This document shows positions 26,396-34,750 of a stretch of 64,000 nucleotides of DNA, piece after piece. Both the position numbers and the translations under genes were made by a program. The notes under the pieces are model-generated. The model was given only the letters and a program-made list of their open reading frames with translations, made no database searches and was not told the DNA's origin. How positions within the stretch are numbered: the first letter of the stretch is position 1; each line of letters starts with the position of its first letter. Source of the DNA: SFHK01 sp045538305 (GTDB lineage: Bacteria; Bacillota; Clostridia; Christensenellales; Aristaeellaceae); contig JAZSRC010000051.1 in the NCBI GenBank assembly GCA_045538305.1, positions 1 through 64,000 on the forward strand, in the 5' to 3' direction.

Positions 26396-26424
26396 ATTAT
26401 ACAGAATTCGGAGAAGTATGTCAA
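26396..26424 (-). promoter_or_regulatory. Consensus sigma-A promoter of the sugar ABC operon
   Basis: On the minus strand a perfect TTGACA (26419-26424) and a perfect TATAAT (26396-26401) are 17 bases apart. Such a strong core usually needs repression, but I found no clear catabolite or LacI-type operator nearby. Confidence 0.92.
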
Positions 26425-26498
26425 TATTATGGTGAAAATTCGTTAATGGAAGATCAGTATTTTCTCAGTGCAAAAGCGAAAGCGAAATGCAGGCAGAC

Positions 26499-26534
26499 GA
26501 AAAAAGGGAACCGATCCGTTTGAATCGGTTCCCT
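26499..26534 (-). terminator. Terminator after tsf
   Basis: AGGGAACCGAT (26505-26515) pairs perfectly with ATCGGTTCCCT (26524-26534), and a TTTTTT run follows on the minus strand. It closes the rpsB-tsf operon. Confidence 0.92.
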
Positions 26535-26550
26535 GAAAATTCGGCTTAAA

Positions 26551-27477
26551 TTACTTTGCCATCTTGGCGGTCTGCTCGGCAACTTCTGCTGCGAGGTCGT
26601 TGACCTTCTTCTCGAGGCCGTCGCCCATCTTATAGCGGGTGAAGCGAACGATCTCAAGGCCCTTGGCCTTCTGGTTGATCATGGTCTGAACGGAGATGTC
26701 GCCGTCCTTAACGAATGCCTGCTCGAGGAGGCAAACGTCCTGATAGAACTTCTTGATGCGGCCTTCTACCATCTTCTCGATGATCTTCTCAGGCTTGCCT
26801 TCGTTGCGGGCCTGTGCTACGAGGATTTCCTTCTCGTGCTCGAGGTGCTCGGCGCGAACTTCTTCACGGCGTACGTACTCGGGAGCTACGGGGGAAGCGG
26901 CTGCTACCTGCAGTGCGCAATCGTGGATAACTTCTGCAGCGTTTTCACCGAGTTCGCCTGCGGCTTCAATCAGAACGCCAACCTTGCCGCCCATGTGGAT
27001 GTAGGTGTCAACGGTGCCGTTGGCAGCCTCGTAACGGGCGAAGCGACGGATGGAGATCTTCTCGCCGATTTCGGCGGTAGCAGCGGTGATCATATCGTTG
27101 ATGGTGGTGTTCTCGTCGTTGTAGTAGGTCTGAGCGAGCAGAGCTTCAACGTCGGCGGGGTTCTTCTTGATGATCTGGATGGCAACTTCGTTTACGAGGT
27201 CCTGGAACTTGTCAGTCTTGGCAACGAAGTCGGTTTCGCAGTTTACTTCTACCAGAGCGCCGGTATTGCAGGCCTTGCATACGTAGCTGCCTACGAGGCC
27301 TTCTGCGGCGATGCGGCTCTGCTTCTTGGCGGCTGCGGCGAGACCCTTCTCACGAAGGAAGTCAATTGCCTTTTCGATGTTGCCTTCGGTGGCGGCGAGA
27401 GCCTTTTTGCAATCCATCATGCCCGCGCCGGTACGGCCGCGAAGCTCCATTACGACTTTTGCGCTGATTTCAGCCAT
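26551..27477 (-). CDS. tsf: Translation elongation factor Ts
   Basis: Guanine nucleotide exchange factor for EF-Tu. The 308 residues carry the N-terminal UBA-like helix bundle (VVMELRGRTGAGMMDCKKAL) and the signature VEVNCETDFVAKTDKFQDLV that contacts EF-Tu. Length is normal for the long form of the protein. GGAGGGAA is placed just upstream of the ATG, and rpsB ends 48 bases before, so the two are one operon closed by the terminator at 26499-26534. Confidence 0.98.
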   Translation of the reverse strand: MAEISAKVVMELRGRTGAGMMDCKKALAATEGNIEKAIDFLREKGLAAAAKKQSRIAAEGLVGSYVCKACNTGALVEVNCETDFVAKTDKFQDLVNEVAIQIIKKNPADVEALLAQTYYNDENTTINDMITAATAEIGEKISIRRFARYEAANGTVDTYIHMGGKVGVLIEAAGELGENAAEVIHDCALQVAAASPVAPEYVRREEVRAEHLEHEKEILVAQARNEGKPEKIIEKMVEGRIKKFYQDVCLLEQAFVKDGDISVQTMINQKAKGLEIVRFTRYKMGDGLEKKVNDLAAEVAEQTAKMAK

Positions 27478-27525
27478 GGTTGGTTCCCTCCTGCAAGGTT
27501 ATTTTATATAAGATCGGGTGAATAA

Positions 27526-28251
27526 TTATTCGGCTGCTTCGACTGCTTCGGGAGCGTCTTCAATCTGCTCGCCCTGCTTGCCTTCGAGGATGGCGTCGGC
27601 CATCTTGCCGGCGATCAGCTTAACGGCGCGGATAGCGTCGTCGTTGCCGGGGATGACGTAGTCGATCTCGTCGGGATCGCAGTTGGTATCAACGATACCT
27701 ACGATCGGGATGTTGAGGGCGCGGGCTTCTGCTACGGCGATGTGCTCCTTGCGGGGGTCAACTACGAACAGAGCGCCGGGGAGCTTCTTCATTTCGCGGA
27801 TGCCGCCAAGGTTCTTTTCGAGCTTTTCGCGCTCTGCGCAAAGCTTGATAACTTCCTTCTTGGGAAGTACTTCGAACTGTCCTTCACGCTCCATGCGATC
27901 GATGTTGTTGAGACGATCGATACGGGTGCGGATGGTGCGGAAGTTGGTGCGCGTGCCGCCCAGCCAACGGTTGTTTACAAAATACATGCCGCAGCGCTTG
28001 GCTTCGGATTCGATGGATTCCTGAGCCTGCTTCTTGGTGCCAACGAACAGTACGGTCTTGCCTTCCAGAGCGATGTCACGGATGAACATATAAGCGTCGT
28101 CGATCTTGCGAACGGTCTTCTGAAGGTCGATGATGTAGATGCCGTTGCGCTCGGTGAAGATGTACTGAGCCATCTTGGGGTTCCAGCGGCGGGTCTGGTG
28201 TCCGAAGTGTACGCCAGCCTCGAGCAGCTGCTTCATGGAAATAACTGCCAT
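27526..28251 (-). CDS. rpsB: 30S ribosomal protein S2
   Basis: Small-subunit protein S2, 241 residues. Signatures include MKQLLEAGVHFGHQTRRWNPKM at the start, the RWLGGTxTNF-type NNRWLGGTRTNFRTI, and the late PGNDDAIRAVKLI. A short acidic tail (EDAPEAVEAAE) ends the protein. The start is the ATG at 28251, with GGAGG 8 bases upstream; a longer frame to 28359 adds residues that no S2 has. It heads the rpsB-tsf operon. Confidence 0.98.
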   Translation of the reverse strand: MAVISMKQLLEAGVHFGHQTRRWNPKMAQYIFTERNGIYIIDLQKTVRKIDDAYMFIRDIALEGKTVLFVGTKKQAQESIESEAKRCGMYFVNNRWLGGTRTNFRTIRTRIDRLNNIDRMEREGQFEVLPKKEVIKLCAEREKLEKNLGGIREMKKLPGALFVVDPRKEHIAVAEARALNIPIVGIVDTNCDPDEIDYVIPGNDDAIRAVKLIAGKMADAILEGKQGEQIEDAPEAVEAAE

Positions 28252-28383
28252 TTGGGGTTCCTCCTCTAATTCGTTTTTTTCCGCCCCGTGCATCTTCTCC
28301 GCACAGCACCCCGAAGGGCAACCGCCACGCGAATCCGCACAGGTGAGAAATTGTGCCAATTTCTATTGAGCACCAACCCTATA

Positions 28384-28412
28384 ATTATAGCACGACTGCC
28401 CTCGATTCGCAA
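28384..28412 (-). promoter_or_regulatory. Sigma-A promoter of rpsB-tsf
   Basis: On the minus strand TTGCGA (28407-28412) and TATAAT (28384-28389), spacing 17. The leader of about 125 bases to the rpsB ATG contains GC-rich complementary stretches but I cannot assign a known r-protein leader. Confidence 0.65.
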
Positions 28413-28433
28413 TGGATCGGGGGCAGAAGATTG

Positions 28434-29453
28434 TCAATTTTCTGTTGAATTTTGGGTTTGAATAATATAGTCTGATACGGAAATCAGTTCAATGCCGGTA
28501 TAGTACCATTTGAGTATCTCTTCATAGCTTTTGCCGTCTTTTGCCATGGCATCGGCGCCCGTTTGACTCATGCCCACGCCGTGTCCATAGCCCCTGGTAT
28601 GGAATGTGATGGAACCATCCTGAAACTCCATTTCAAAATTGGCCGATTTCAGTGAAAGTAAGCGCCGTAAATCGTTTCCGGACAATGGCGTTAAGCCGAC
28701 GCGGACGGTAAGCACGCGCTCGGTTTCGCTTCTTTCAAGCACTTCGAACAGATCCGAAAGGGGAACGGAGGGCGACAGAAGGATGTCGCTTCGAACGGAT
28801 AAAGCTTTTTGAATCTCGTCAAAGGTCATGGTGATGCTGTCTGAAAACTGCTTGTACGCTTCCTCACCGGGCGAAGGCACGCCCCTGAGATATGCCAGCG
28901 CTTCGGAATACACGTTTTCCGCATTCTCCGTGTGTCCGCCCGCACTTGAATGATACAATGCCCGTATAGGCGCACCGCGGAATACTGCAATGACGCCGTC
29001 GGTTTCCTGAGCCGCCTGAACCGCTTCTTTCGCACGATCTCGATCGGGAAAGGCGGAAGAATCGCTGAAGCCCTGACAGCAGCCGGAGTAGGTGCATACA
29101 TCGGCGCCCGGATGGCGGACACAGCCTTCGCCCGAGTACAGCGCCGATTTGAACACGGCAAACGTGCGGGCTGCGACAGCCTGCGCCTTCAGCGCCTCTG
29201 AATCGAAGCTGGATGGAACTTCCGAAAGAATTACGCCCGCGACATAGTCTTCCAGATTCATTTCTACGATTTCTTTATCTGCCGTATCGTATACGTTCAG
29301 CTTCAGGCTGCTTTCAGGTGCTTGTGTTTTGAAAAACAGCGGAGGCAGCGCGGATTTTTCACTGCCGGGTTCCTGCCCGCTTAACGGATAAACAAAGGCG
29401 CATAGAAGCGCAAAGCATACGGCGGTCGCGATGAAGTATACCCATTTTTTCAT
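28434..29453 (-). CDS. spoIID: Stage II sporulation protein D (SpoIID)
   Basis: Membrane-anchored lytic transglycosylase of the engulfment machinery, working with SpoIIM and SpoIIP at the septum of the sporulating cell. The 339 residues begin with an uncleaved membrane anchor (MKKWVYFIATAVCFALLCAF), then the SpoIID/LytB domain: GVILSEVPSSFDSEALKAQA with the catalytic Glu, a Cys/His cluster (HPGADVCTYSGCCQGF), SSAGGHTENAENV and GYGHGVGMSQTGADAMA. The ATG at 29453 has a GGGGGTG 7 bases upstream. It is direct evidence that the organism belongs to a spore-forming lineage. A LytB-type paralogue is the alternative. Confidence 0.9.
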   Translation of the reverse strand: MKKWVYFIATAVCFALLCAFVYPLSGQEPGSEKSALPPLFFKTQAPESSLKLNVYDTADKEIVEMNLEDYVAGVILSEVPSSFDSEALKAQAVAARTFAVFKSALYSGEGCVRHPGADVCTYSGCCQGFSDSSAFPDRDRAKEAVQAAQETDGVIAVFRGAPIRALYHSSAGGHTENAENVYSEALAYLRGVPSPGEEAYKQFSDSITMTFDEIQKALSVRSDILLSPSVPLSDLFEVLERSETERVLTVRVGLTPLSGNDLRRLLSLKSANFEMEFQDGSITFHTRGYGHGVGMSQTGADAMAKDGKSYEEILKWYYTGIELISVSDYIIQTQNSTEN

Positions 29454-29548
29454 ACCATTCACCCCCTGTGTGGGGAGAATTGTATGCCGGATTTTCATAA
29501 AAAATCCCACGAACCGAAAACCGGCGCGTGGGAATGTACAAATATTCT

Positions 29549-30649
29549 TCAGGGACGGCGATGATTCTGAATGGTTTCCATGATCAGGCGCATGCTTTCT
29601 AGGGACGATCCGTCGTTAATCGACCCTGCGCAGGAAATGTTTACGCCGCCGTATTCGAAACCGTCTTCAATATCGCGTATGGTCTGGCGGACAAGCTCTT
29701 CGCGTTCGTTGCGCATGAACGTGAACGGAGCGATGCAGCCGTCTATTCTGGCGTTAGGTAGATTCTTTCTGATTTCGGGAACCAAGACCGTGGGCCCGAA
29801 GTTTACGCCGTTTAAATTCAAACGGCCCAGAATCGGAAGCAAATGCCCCATAGCGCTGTCGCTGTGCTGATAGCGCCCGTCCTTCTCATCGGGGCTGAAG
29901 CGGGCGAATACCTTTTTCAGCACCGGATAGCCGAACTTTTCATACATTGCCGGCGAAAGCAGGCAGCAGTTGTCGTCGGCAAAGGAGAAGCCGCGGTTGT
30001 CGGTCAGGCCAGCCTCCTCATCCATAATCTCTGCCATCTTGATGATGACGTCGGTGATGGAGGCTGAGAATCTTTCGGCAAGTTCCTCTTCATCGGCGAG
30101 GAAGTACAAAAACTCGGTCGTACCCATGAGCGAACAGGCAAGCGTCACCGGGCCGCGGATATGATGGTTGGGCGAAGGACGGATTCCGTAGGTTTCAAAA
30201 ATGCGCTTCTTCTCCGATTCCCAATTGGAGGGGAACATAAATGCGCGAAGATCCATTTGATCTACGCGGTCCAGCACCTTCTCCAGCGCTTCCGCATCCG
30301 GTATGGACTCCTTCAGCCATTCCGTACCGTTGTGCATAATGTATTCGCTGCCATATACCTCACCGATGCGCTTAACATAGGGAAAACGCGCGTCGTCCGG
30401 CAGAAACGTTTCCTGAAGCAGGCGCTTTCCGACGATTTTTTCCGCTTTGTCGTTATAGCGCTTGTTCAGCTCGATCCGCCTTTCACGCGGCGTGTAGCCC
30501 CAGGGATTTCCTTCCTCCTGAAGCTCGGCAAATACGCATTCATCGCTCATACGAATGCCGAGCGCTACCTGATTTGCCTTATAAAAGCAATTGTTCTTGT
30601 GCGCAAGTTCATCCTCTTTCCAGAAAAGGTCAAGATTCAAATCGGACAT
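29549..30649 (-). CDS. Uroporphyrinogen decarboxylase-family protein (URO-D)
   Basis: TIM-barrel protein of 366 residues in the URO-D superfamily, which includes heme-pathway HemE and the corrinoid-dependent methyltransferases MtaA/MtbA. It lacks the HemE start motif and looks like the expanded clostridial group of unknown substrate. Conserved-looking stretches are GPVTLACSLMGTTEFLY, SFADDNCCLLSPAMYEKFG and a late GGVNISCAGSIND. GAGG lies 10 bases before the ATG at 30649. No corrinoid protein or reactivator gene is adjacent. A second member of the family is at 51543-52496. Confidence 0.8.
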   Translation of the reverse strand: MSDLNLDLFWKEDELAHKNNCFYKANQVALGIRMSDECVFAELQEEGNPWGYTPRERRIELNKRYNDKAEKIVGKRLLQETFLPDDARFPYVKRIGEVYGSEYIMHNGTEWLKESIPDAEALEKVLDRVDQMDLRAFMFPSNWESEKKRIFETYGIRPSPNHHIRGPVTLACSLMGTTEFLYFLADEEELAERFSASITDVIIKMAEIMDEEAGLTDNRGFSFADDNCCLLSPAMYEKFGYPVLKKVFARFSPDEKDGRYQHSDSAMGHLLPILGRLNLNGVNFGPTVLVPEIRKNLPNARIDGCIAPFTFMRNEREELVRQTIRDIEDGFEYGGVNISCAGSINDGSSLESMRLIMETIQNHRRP

Positions 30650-30755
30650 CCGGATACCTCCCTGAATAAAGTTTAGTTTTAATAATGATATCATAAAATG
30701 GGTAATATGGAAAGCGCGAATTTACAATATTTGTAATGTTTTTATTGCGGAAATG

Positions 30756-30764
30756 TGCTAGAAT
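30756..30764 (+). promoter_or_regulatory. Possible extended -10 promoter of the HexNAc operon
   Basis: TGCTAGAAT (TG at 30756-30757 with TAGAAT at 30759-30764) fits an extended -10 box, 36 bases before the ATG at 30800. No good -35 element is present at the right distance. Confidence 0.45.
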
Positions 30765-30799
30765 AAGGATGGATTTATGGAGTGAGGAGTGAGCCTGTA

Positions 30800-31729
30800 A
30801 TGAAGAAGACTACGCTTGTTATCATGGCTGCGGGACTTGGATCAAGATTCGGCGCCGGCAAGGGCCAGAAGCAGGTTACGCCGGTGGACGATGAAGGCCA
30901 TCTGATTATTGATTATTCCATATATGACGCCATCCGCGCGGGTTTTAACAAAGTTGTATTTGTCATCAAGCCCGAAAGCGAGGAAATGTTCCATAAAGCC
31001 ATCGGAGCGCGCGTATCTCCGTTTATCGAAATTGCATACGCGTATCAGACGATGGATAGATATATGCCAGAGGGCGTTCAGATTCCCGAGGGGCGAGAAA
31101 AACCGTGGGGCACGGGGCATGCAGCGCTGTGTGCAAGGGACTATGTAGAGGGATCCTTTGTGGTAATCAACGCCGATGATTTTTACGGCTATGACGCATA
31201 CCGCGCCGCGCATGAATTTCTTATGGAGGACAGGGCGGACAACGAGCATGCCATGGTGGGCTACTGCCTCCGCAATACCATGACGCCTTTCGGCTCTGTT
31301 GCACGCGGCGTGTGCGAGACGGATGAAAATGGCCACCTTGTCGGCGTTATTGAGCGCACGAAGATTATTGCCCGCGGAAATGACGCCGCCTTTACCGAGG
31401 ACGGCGAAACCTACACTGATATTTCCGGCGATACCACGGTTTCTCTGAACCTTTGGGTGTTCCAAAACAGCATTTTCGATGAAATGCAGACCATGTTTGC
31501 TGATTTTGTCAAAAATGAAATCGCAGATTCTCCGCTGAAGAAGGAGTTTTATCTTCCCAGCGTATCCAACCGGCTTTTGAAAGAGCAAAAGGGCACTGTG
31601 GTTGTTTTGCCCACCAGCGCGAAGTGGTTCGGTATGACCTATCTGGAGGATCTTACGAATACGAAGGAAAGCATTAAGCGTATGAAAGACGAAGGCGCGT
31701 ATCCTGCGCGTCTTTGGGAGAGAGGGTAA
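30800..31729 (+). CDS. Sugar-1-phosphate nucleotidyltransferase of the N-acetylhexosamine operon
   Basis: Nucleotidyltransferase of 309 residues. The signature LVIMAAGLGSRFGAGKGQKQ at the start and the metal-binding VINADDFYG near residue 123 mark a pyrophosphorylase-fold enzyme. With NahK-like kinase and GalE directly downstream it probably converts HexNAc-1-phosphate plus UTP into UDP-HexNAc, taking the place of the GalT-like LnpC of bifidobacteria. That substrate is inferred from context. The ATG at 30800 has GAGGAG 10 bases upstream; the kinase gene begins 5 bases after its stop. Confidence 0.85.
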   Translation: MKKTTLVIMAAGLGSRFGAGKGQKQVTPVDDEGHLIIDYSIYDAIRAGFNKVVFVIKPESEEMFHKAIGARVSPFIEIAYAYQTMDRYMPEGVQIPEGREKPWGTGHAALCARDYVEGSFVVINADDFYGYDAYRAAHEFLMEDRADNEHAMVGYCLRNTMTPFGSVARGVCETDENGHLVGVIERTKIIARGNDAAFTEDGETYTDISGDTTVSLNLWVFQNSIFDEMQTMFADFVKNEIADSPLKKEFYLPSVSNRLLKEQKGTVVVLPTSAKWFGMTYLEDLTNTKESIKRMKDEGAYPARLWERG

Positions 31730-31734
31730 TTGCC

Positions 31735-32805
31735 ATGCTTACGATCGCCAAAAAATTCAGGGTGGACGCCCAGCTGGTAAACGTCGGTCCCCTTGGAAAC
31801 GGACATATCAATCAGACCTTTCTTGTAACGTGCGAGGATGGATCGCTCTACACTCTTCAGAAGATAAACAACAACATTTTCAAGGATGTTCCCGCGCTGA
31901 TGGAAAACATTCGTCTGGTTACGGAAATGCTGCGCGCTTCTGATCCCGACCCCAGGCATTCGCTGGAATTGATCAAGACCGTTGAAACCGGAGAGGTTTA
32001 CTATCATGACGAAAGCGGTTATTACCGTATGTACCGCTTTATCGATAAAAGCATCTGCCTTGAACGCGCGCAGAGCGAGGAAGAATTCTACTTAAGCGCG
32101 GTCGCGTTCGGAAACTTCCAGAACAAGCTTGCCGAGTTTGACGCATCCAAACTTTCGGAAACGATTCCGCTTTTCCATCATACGCCCAATCGCGTAAAGA
32201 ATCTTGTAAAAGCAGCCGAGGAGGATAAAATGGGCCGCCTCGCGTCTGTACGTAAGGAATACGATTTCGCAATGGCGCGCGCCGGGGAAGCGGGCGAAAT
32301 GCTGAAGCTGCTTGAAGAGGGCAAGCTTAAGCTGCGCGTTACTCATAACGATACAAAGCTCAATAATGTCCTTTTTGATGAAGAATCCAGAAAACCCATC
32401 TGCGTTATCGACCTTGACACCATTATGCCTGGCCTTGCCGCCAACGATTTCGGCGACTCCATCCGCTTTGGTGCATCCACTGCTGCGGAGGACGAACTGG
32501 ACCTTGACAAGGTTACGATTTCTCTTGACATGTTCCGCGCCTATACGCGCGGCTTCCTCGAAGCCTGCGGCAGTAAGCTGACGAAGGATGAAATCAGAAC
32601 CCTGCCCATGGGCGCAAAGATGATGACCTATGAGTGCGGCATTCGCTTCCTGACCGATTATCTGGAGGGCGACGTATATTTCCGAATTCACAGAGAACAC
32701 CATAACATTGAAAGATGCCGCACGCAGCTGAAGCTGATTTACGATATGGAGCAAAAGTGGGACGAAATGGCCCGCATTATTGAAGAGGAGGCTGCCAAGA
32801 TATGA
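31735..32805 (+). CDS. nahK: N-acetylhexosamine 1-kinase-like phosphotransferase (NahK/LnpB)
   Basis: APH-fold sugar kinase of 356 residues. It starts like NahK (FRVDAQLVNVGPLGNGHINQTFLV), has the catalytic loop LRVTHNDTKLNNVLFD and the metal site CVIDLDTIMPG. NahK phosphorylates GlcNAc or GalNAc at C1 in the galacto-N-biose/lacto-N-biose pathway used on mucin and milk glycans. The gene overlaps galE by 4 bases and follows the nucleotidyltransferase by 5, so the three form one operon. The phosphorylase (GH112) that would release HexNAc is not in the window. Confidence 0.87.
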   Translation: MLTIAKKFRVDAQLVNVGPLGNGHINQTFLVTCEDGSLYTLQKINNNIFKDVPALMENIRLVTEMLRASDPDPRHSLELIKTVETGEVYYHDESGYYRMYRFIDKSICLERAQSEEEFYLSAVAFGNFQNKLAEFDASKLSETIPLFHHTPNRVKNLVKAAEEDKMGRLASVRKEYDFAMARAGEAGEMLKLLEEGKLKLRVTHNDTKLNNVLFDEESRKPICVIDLDTIMPGLAANDFGDSIRFGASTAAEDELDLDKVTISLDMFRAYTRGFLEACGSKLTKDEIRTLPMGAKMMTYECGIRFLTDYLEGDVYFRIHREHHNIERCRTQLKLIYDMEQKWDEMARIIEEEAAKI

Positions 32806-33812
32806 GCATACTGATTACTGGAGGCGCCGGCTATATCGGCTCGCACACCTGCCTTTGCCTGATTGAAAAGGGTTACGATGTCGTCGTCTGCGACAATCTG
32901 GACAATTCCTCCAAGGAATCCCTTACCCGCGTTACCGCCCTTACCGGAAAAGAGATTCCCTTCTATGAAGCGGATGTGCGCGACACCGAAAAAATGTGCG
33001 AAATCATTGAAAAGCATCAGGTGGAGAGCGTCATTCACTTTGCGGGTCTGAAAGCTGTGGGCGAATCCGTTGCGAAGCCCCTGCGCTATTATGAAAATAA
33101 CTTGGTCAGCACCATTCATCTGGCGGAAGCCATGGAGAAAACCGGCGTTACAAAGCTGATTTTTTCTTCCTCCGCAACGGTGTACAGCGCGGACAATACC
33201 GTGCCGCTGACCGAGGATGGCAAACTTGGCTGCACAAACCCCTATGGCTGGACCAAGTTGATGAATGAACAGATCCTGCGCGACGCCGCAAAGGCGCATC
33301 CCGATTGGTCTATTGTGCTTCTGCGCTATTTCAATCCCGTAGGTGCGCACGAAAGCGGAACCATGGGCGAGGATCCCTCCGGAACGCCCAATAACCTGAT
33401 GCCCTATGTATCCCAGACTGCCGTAGGCCGCCGCGCCCAGCTGACCGTTTACGGCGACGACTATGATACGCCCGACGGAACTGGCGTGCGCGATTACATT
33501 CACGTAATGGATCTTGCATCCGGTCATGTTGCTGCTGTGGAATATGCGGAAAAATTCCAGGGCTGCGACGCTATCAACCTCGGAACCGGCGTTGGCTACA
33601 GCGTGCTTGACATGGTTCACGCGTTTGAAAAGGCCAATGGCCTCACCATTCCCTACGTTATCGGTCCCCGCCGTCCCGGCGATATCGCCACCGTTTATTC
33701 CAATCCCGAGAAAGCGCAGCGCGTGCTGGGCTGGAAGGCGGAAAGGACGCTTGAGGATATGTGCCGCGATCAGTGGAATTGGCAGAAGAATAATCCCAAC
33801 GGTTACAGATAA
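32802..33812 (+). CDS. galE: UDP-glucose 4-epimerase
   Basis: Short-chain dehydrogenase-fold epimerase of 336 residues interconverting UDP-Glc and UDP-Gal, and in some members UDP-GlcNAc and UDP-GalNAc. The NAD motif is GGAGYIGSHT at the N-terminus; the catalytic Ser and YxxxK appear as SSSATVYS and NPYGWTKLMNEQ; RYFNPVGAHESG and GTGVGYSVLDMV follow. Its start overlaps the kinase stop (ATGA). Position as the last gene of the HexNAc operon suggests it epimerises UDP-HexNAc, which is an inference. A terminator follows. Confidence 0.96.
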   Translation: MSILITGGAGYIGSHTCLCLIEKGYDVVVCDNLDNSSKESLTRVTALTGKEIPFYEADVRDTEKMCEIIEKHQVESVIHFAGLKAVGESVAKPLRYYENNLVSTIHLAEAMEKTGVTKLIFSSSATVYSADNTVPLTEDGKLGCTNPYGWTKLMNEQILRDAAKAHPDWSIVLLRYFNPVGAHESGTMGEDPSGTPNNLMPYVSQTAVGRRAQLTVYGDDYDTPDGTGVRDYIHVMDLASGHVAAVEYAEKFQGCDAINLGTGVGYSVLDMVHAFEKANGLTIPYVIGPRRPGDIATVYSNPEKAQRVLGWKAERTLEDMCRDQWNWQKNNPNGYR

Positions 33813-33850
33813 AAAGAACAGATCAACAACAAAGCTTGGAAAGAAGTTTG

Positions 33851-33880
33851 GAGAGGAAGCGCACTTCCTCTCTGTTTTTT
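33851..33880 (+). terminator. Terminator after galE
   Basis: GAGAGGAAG (33851-33859) pairs with CTTCCTCTC (33864-33872), loop of 4, followed by TGTTTTTT. Confidence 0.92.
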
Positions 33881-33955
33881 ATTGCTTTCGGCGGCATGCA
33901 TCGATAGATCGCGCGTTTTTACTAAGCGGAATTGCGAAAAACGCTTTCTCTTTCC

Positions 33956-33993
33956 GTCAAAAAAGCTTGAGCCCGCCGAAAACCGGCGGGCTC
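33956..33993 (-). terminator. Terminator after the DUF4956 gene
   Basis: GAGCCCGCCG (33969-33978) pairs with CGGCGGGCTC (33984-33993). On the minus strand the stem is followed by AAGCTTTTTT. Confidence 0.88.
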
Positions 33994-34009
33994 TGTGTTT
34001 CTGTGTTCG

Positions 34010-34672
34010 TTACACAGTTTCGGACTGGTATGCAATCAGGCTGGCTTCGTTTACGCCGTCCAGGGAGAGAAGCTTGTTCAGGAAGGCTTCGCTCTTTTCA
34101 ACGCGTACTTCGTAGGTGACCTCAACGCCGTGAACGGTGATGGTCTTGCTCTTCAGCTTCTGGTAGCGCAGCTGGCGCATAACCTGATGGGCGGCGTTTT
34201 CAGCGCCGCTGGAAAGGCGCATTACCAGCAGATAGCTGTCAGCGGATTTTCCGGTGATGTAGCGAAGGAGGAATACAAGACCTGCGATGCCGATTACTGC
34301 GACGGCTGCCAGGAAGTACTGACCTGCGCCGATCAGAATGCCCATGGTGAGCGCCCAGAACATGTAAGCGGTGTCCAGCGGATCCTTAACCGCAGTGCGG
34401 AAGCGGACAATGGAAAGTGCGCCGACCATACCCATGGACAGCTGCAGCGAGTCGCGGATACACATTACGACGGGTGCGGTGATGGTGGTCATGAAAACGA
34501 GGGTGAGGCCAAAGTTGTTGGAGAACATGACGCCGCGATAGTTCTTGCGGTATACCCAATAGATGAAAAGGCCGACTACAAAGGCCATAACAAGCAGGAA
34601 CAGGATGCTGAGCCAGGCGTTCGGTGCAATGGACTGTGATGCGAAAATCTCTGCAATTCGTTCTTTGTTCAC
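34010..34672 (-). CDS. DUF4956 membrane protein
   Basis: Protein of 220 residues with about four membrane helices in the N-terminal half and a soluble C-terminal domain with a ferredoxin-like alternation (LKSKTITVHGVEVTYEVRVEK). The hallmark GALSIVRFRTAVKDPLDTAYMFWAL identifies DUF4956. Function is unknown. The probable start is the GTG at 34672, with GAAAGGGG 8 bases upstream, rather than a TTG six codons earlier. It is the last gene after CotH and the VTC polymerase; these three families are often neighbours, which suggests one membrane-associated process. Confidence 0.85.
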   Translation of the reverse strand: MNKERIAEIFASQSIAPNAWLSILFLLVMAFVVGLFIYWVYRKNYRGVMFSNNFGLTLVFMTTITAPVVMCIRDSLQLSMGMVGALSIVRFRTAVKDPLDTAYMFWALTMGILIGAGQYFLAAVAVIGIAGLVFLLRYITGKSADSYLLVMRLSSGAENAAHQVMRQLRYQKLKSKTITVHGVEVTYEVRVEKSEAFLNKLLSLDGVNEASLIAYQSETV

Positions 34673-34750
34673 GAGGTTAACCCCTTTCAATCATGCGTAT
34701 TTTTGTGTATTATGTTACTGCCGCCCGGCGGCAAGGACGCACATAGGTTT

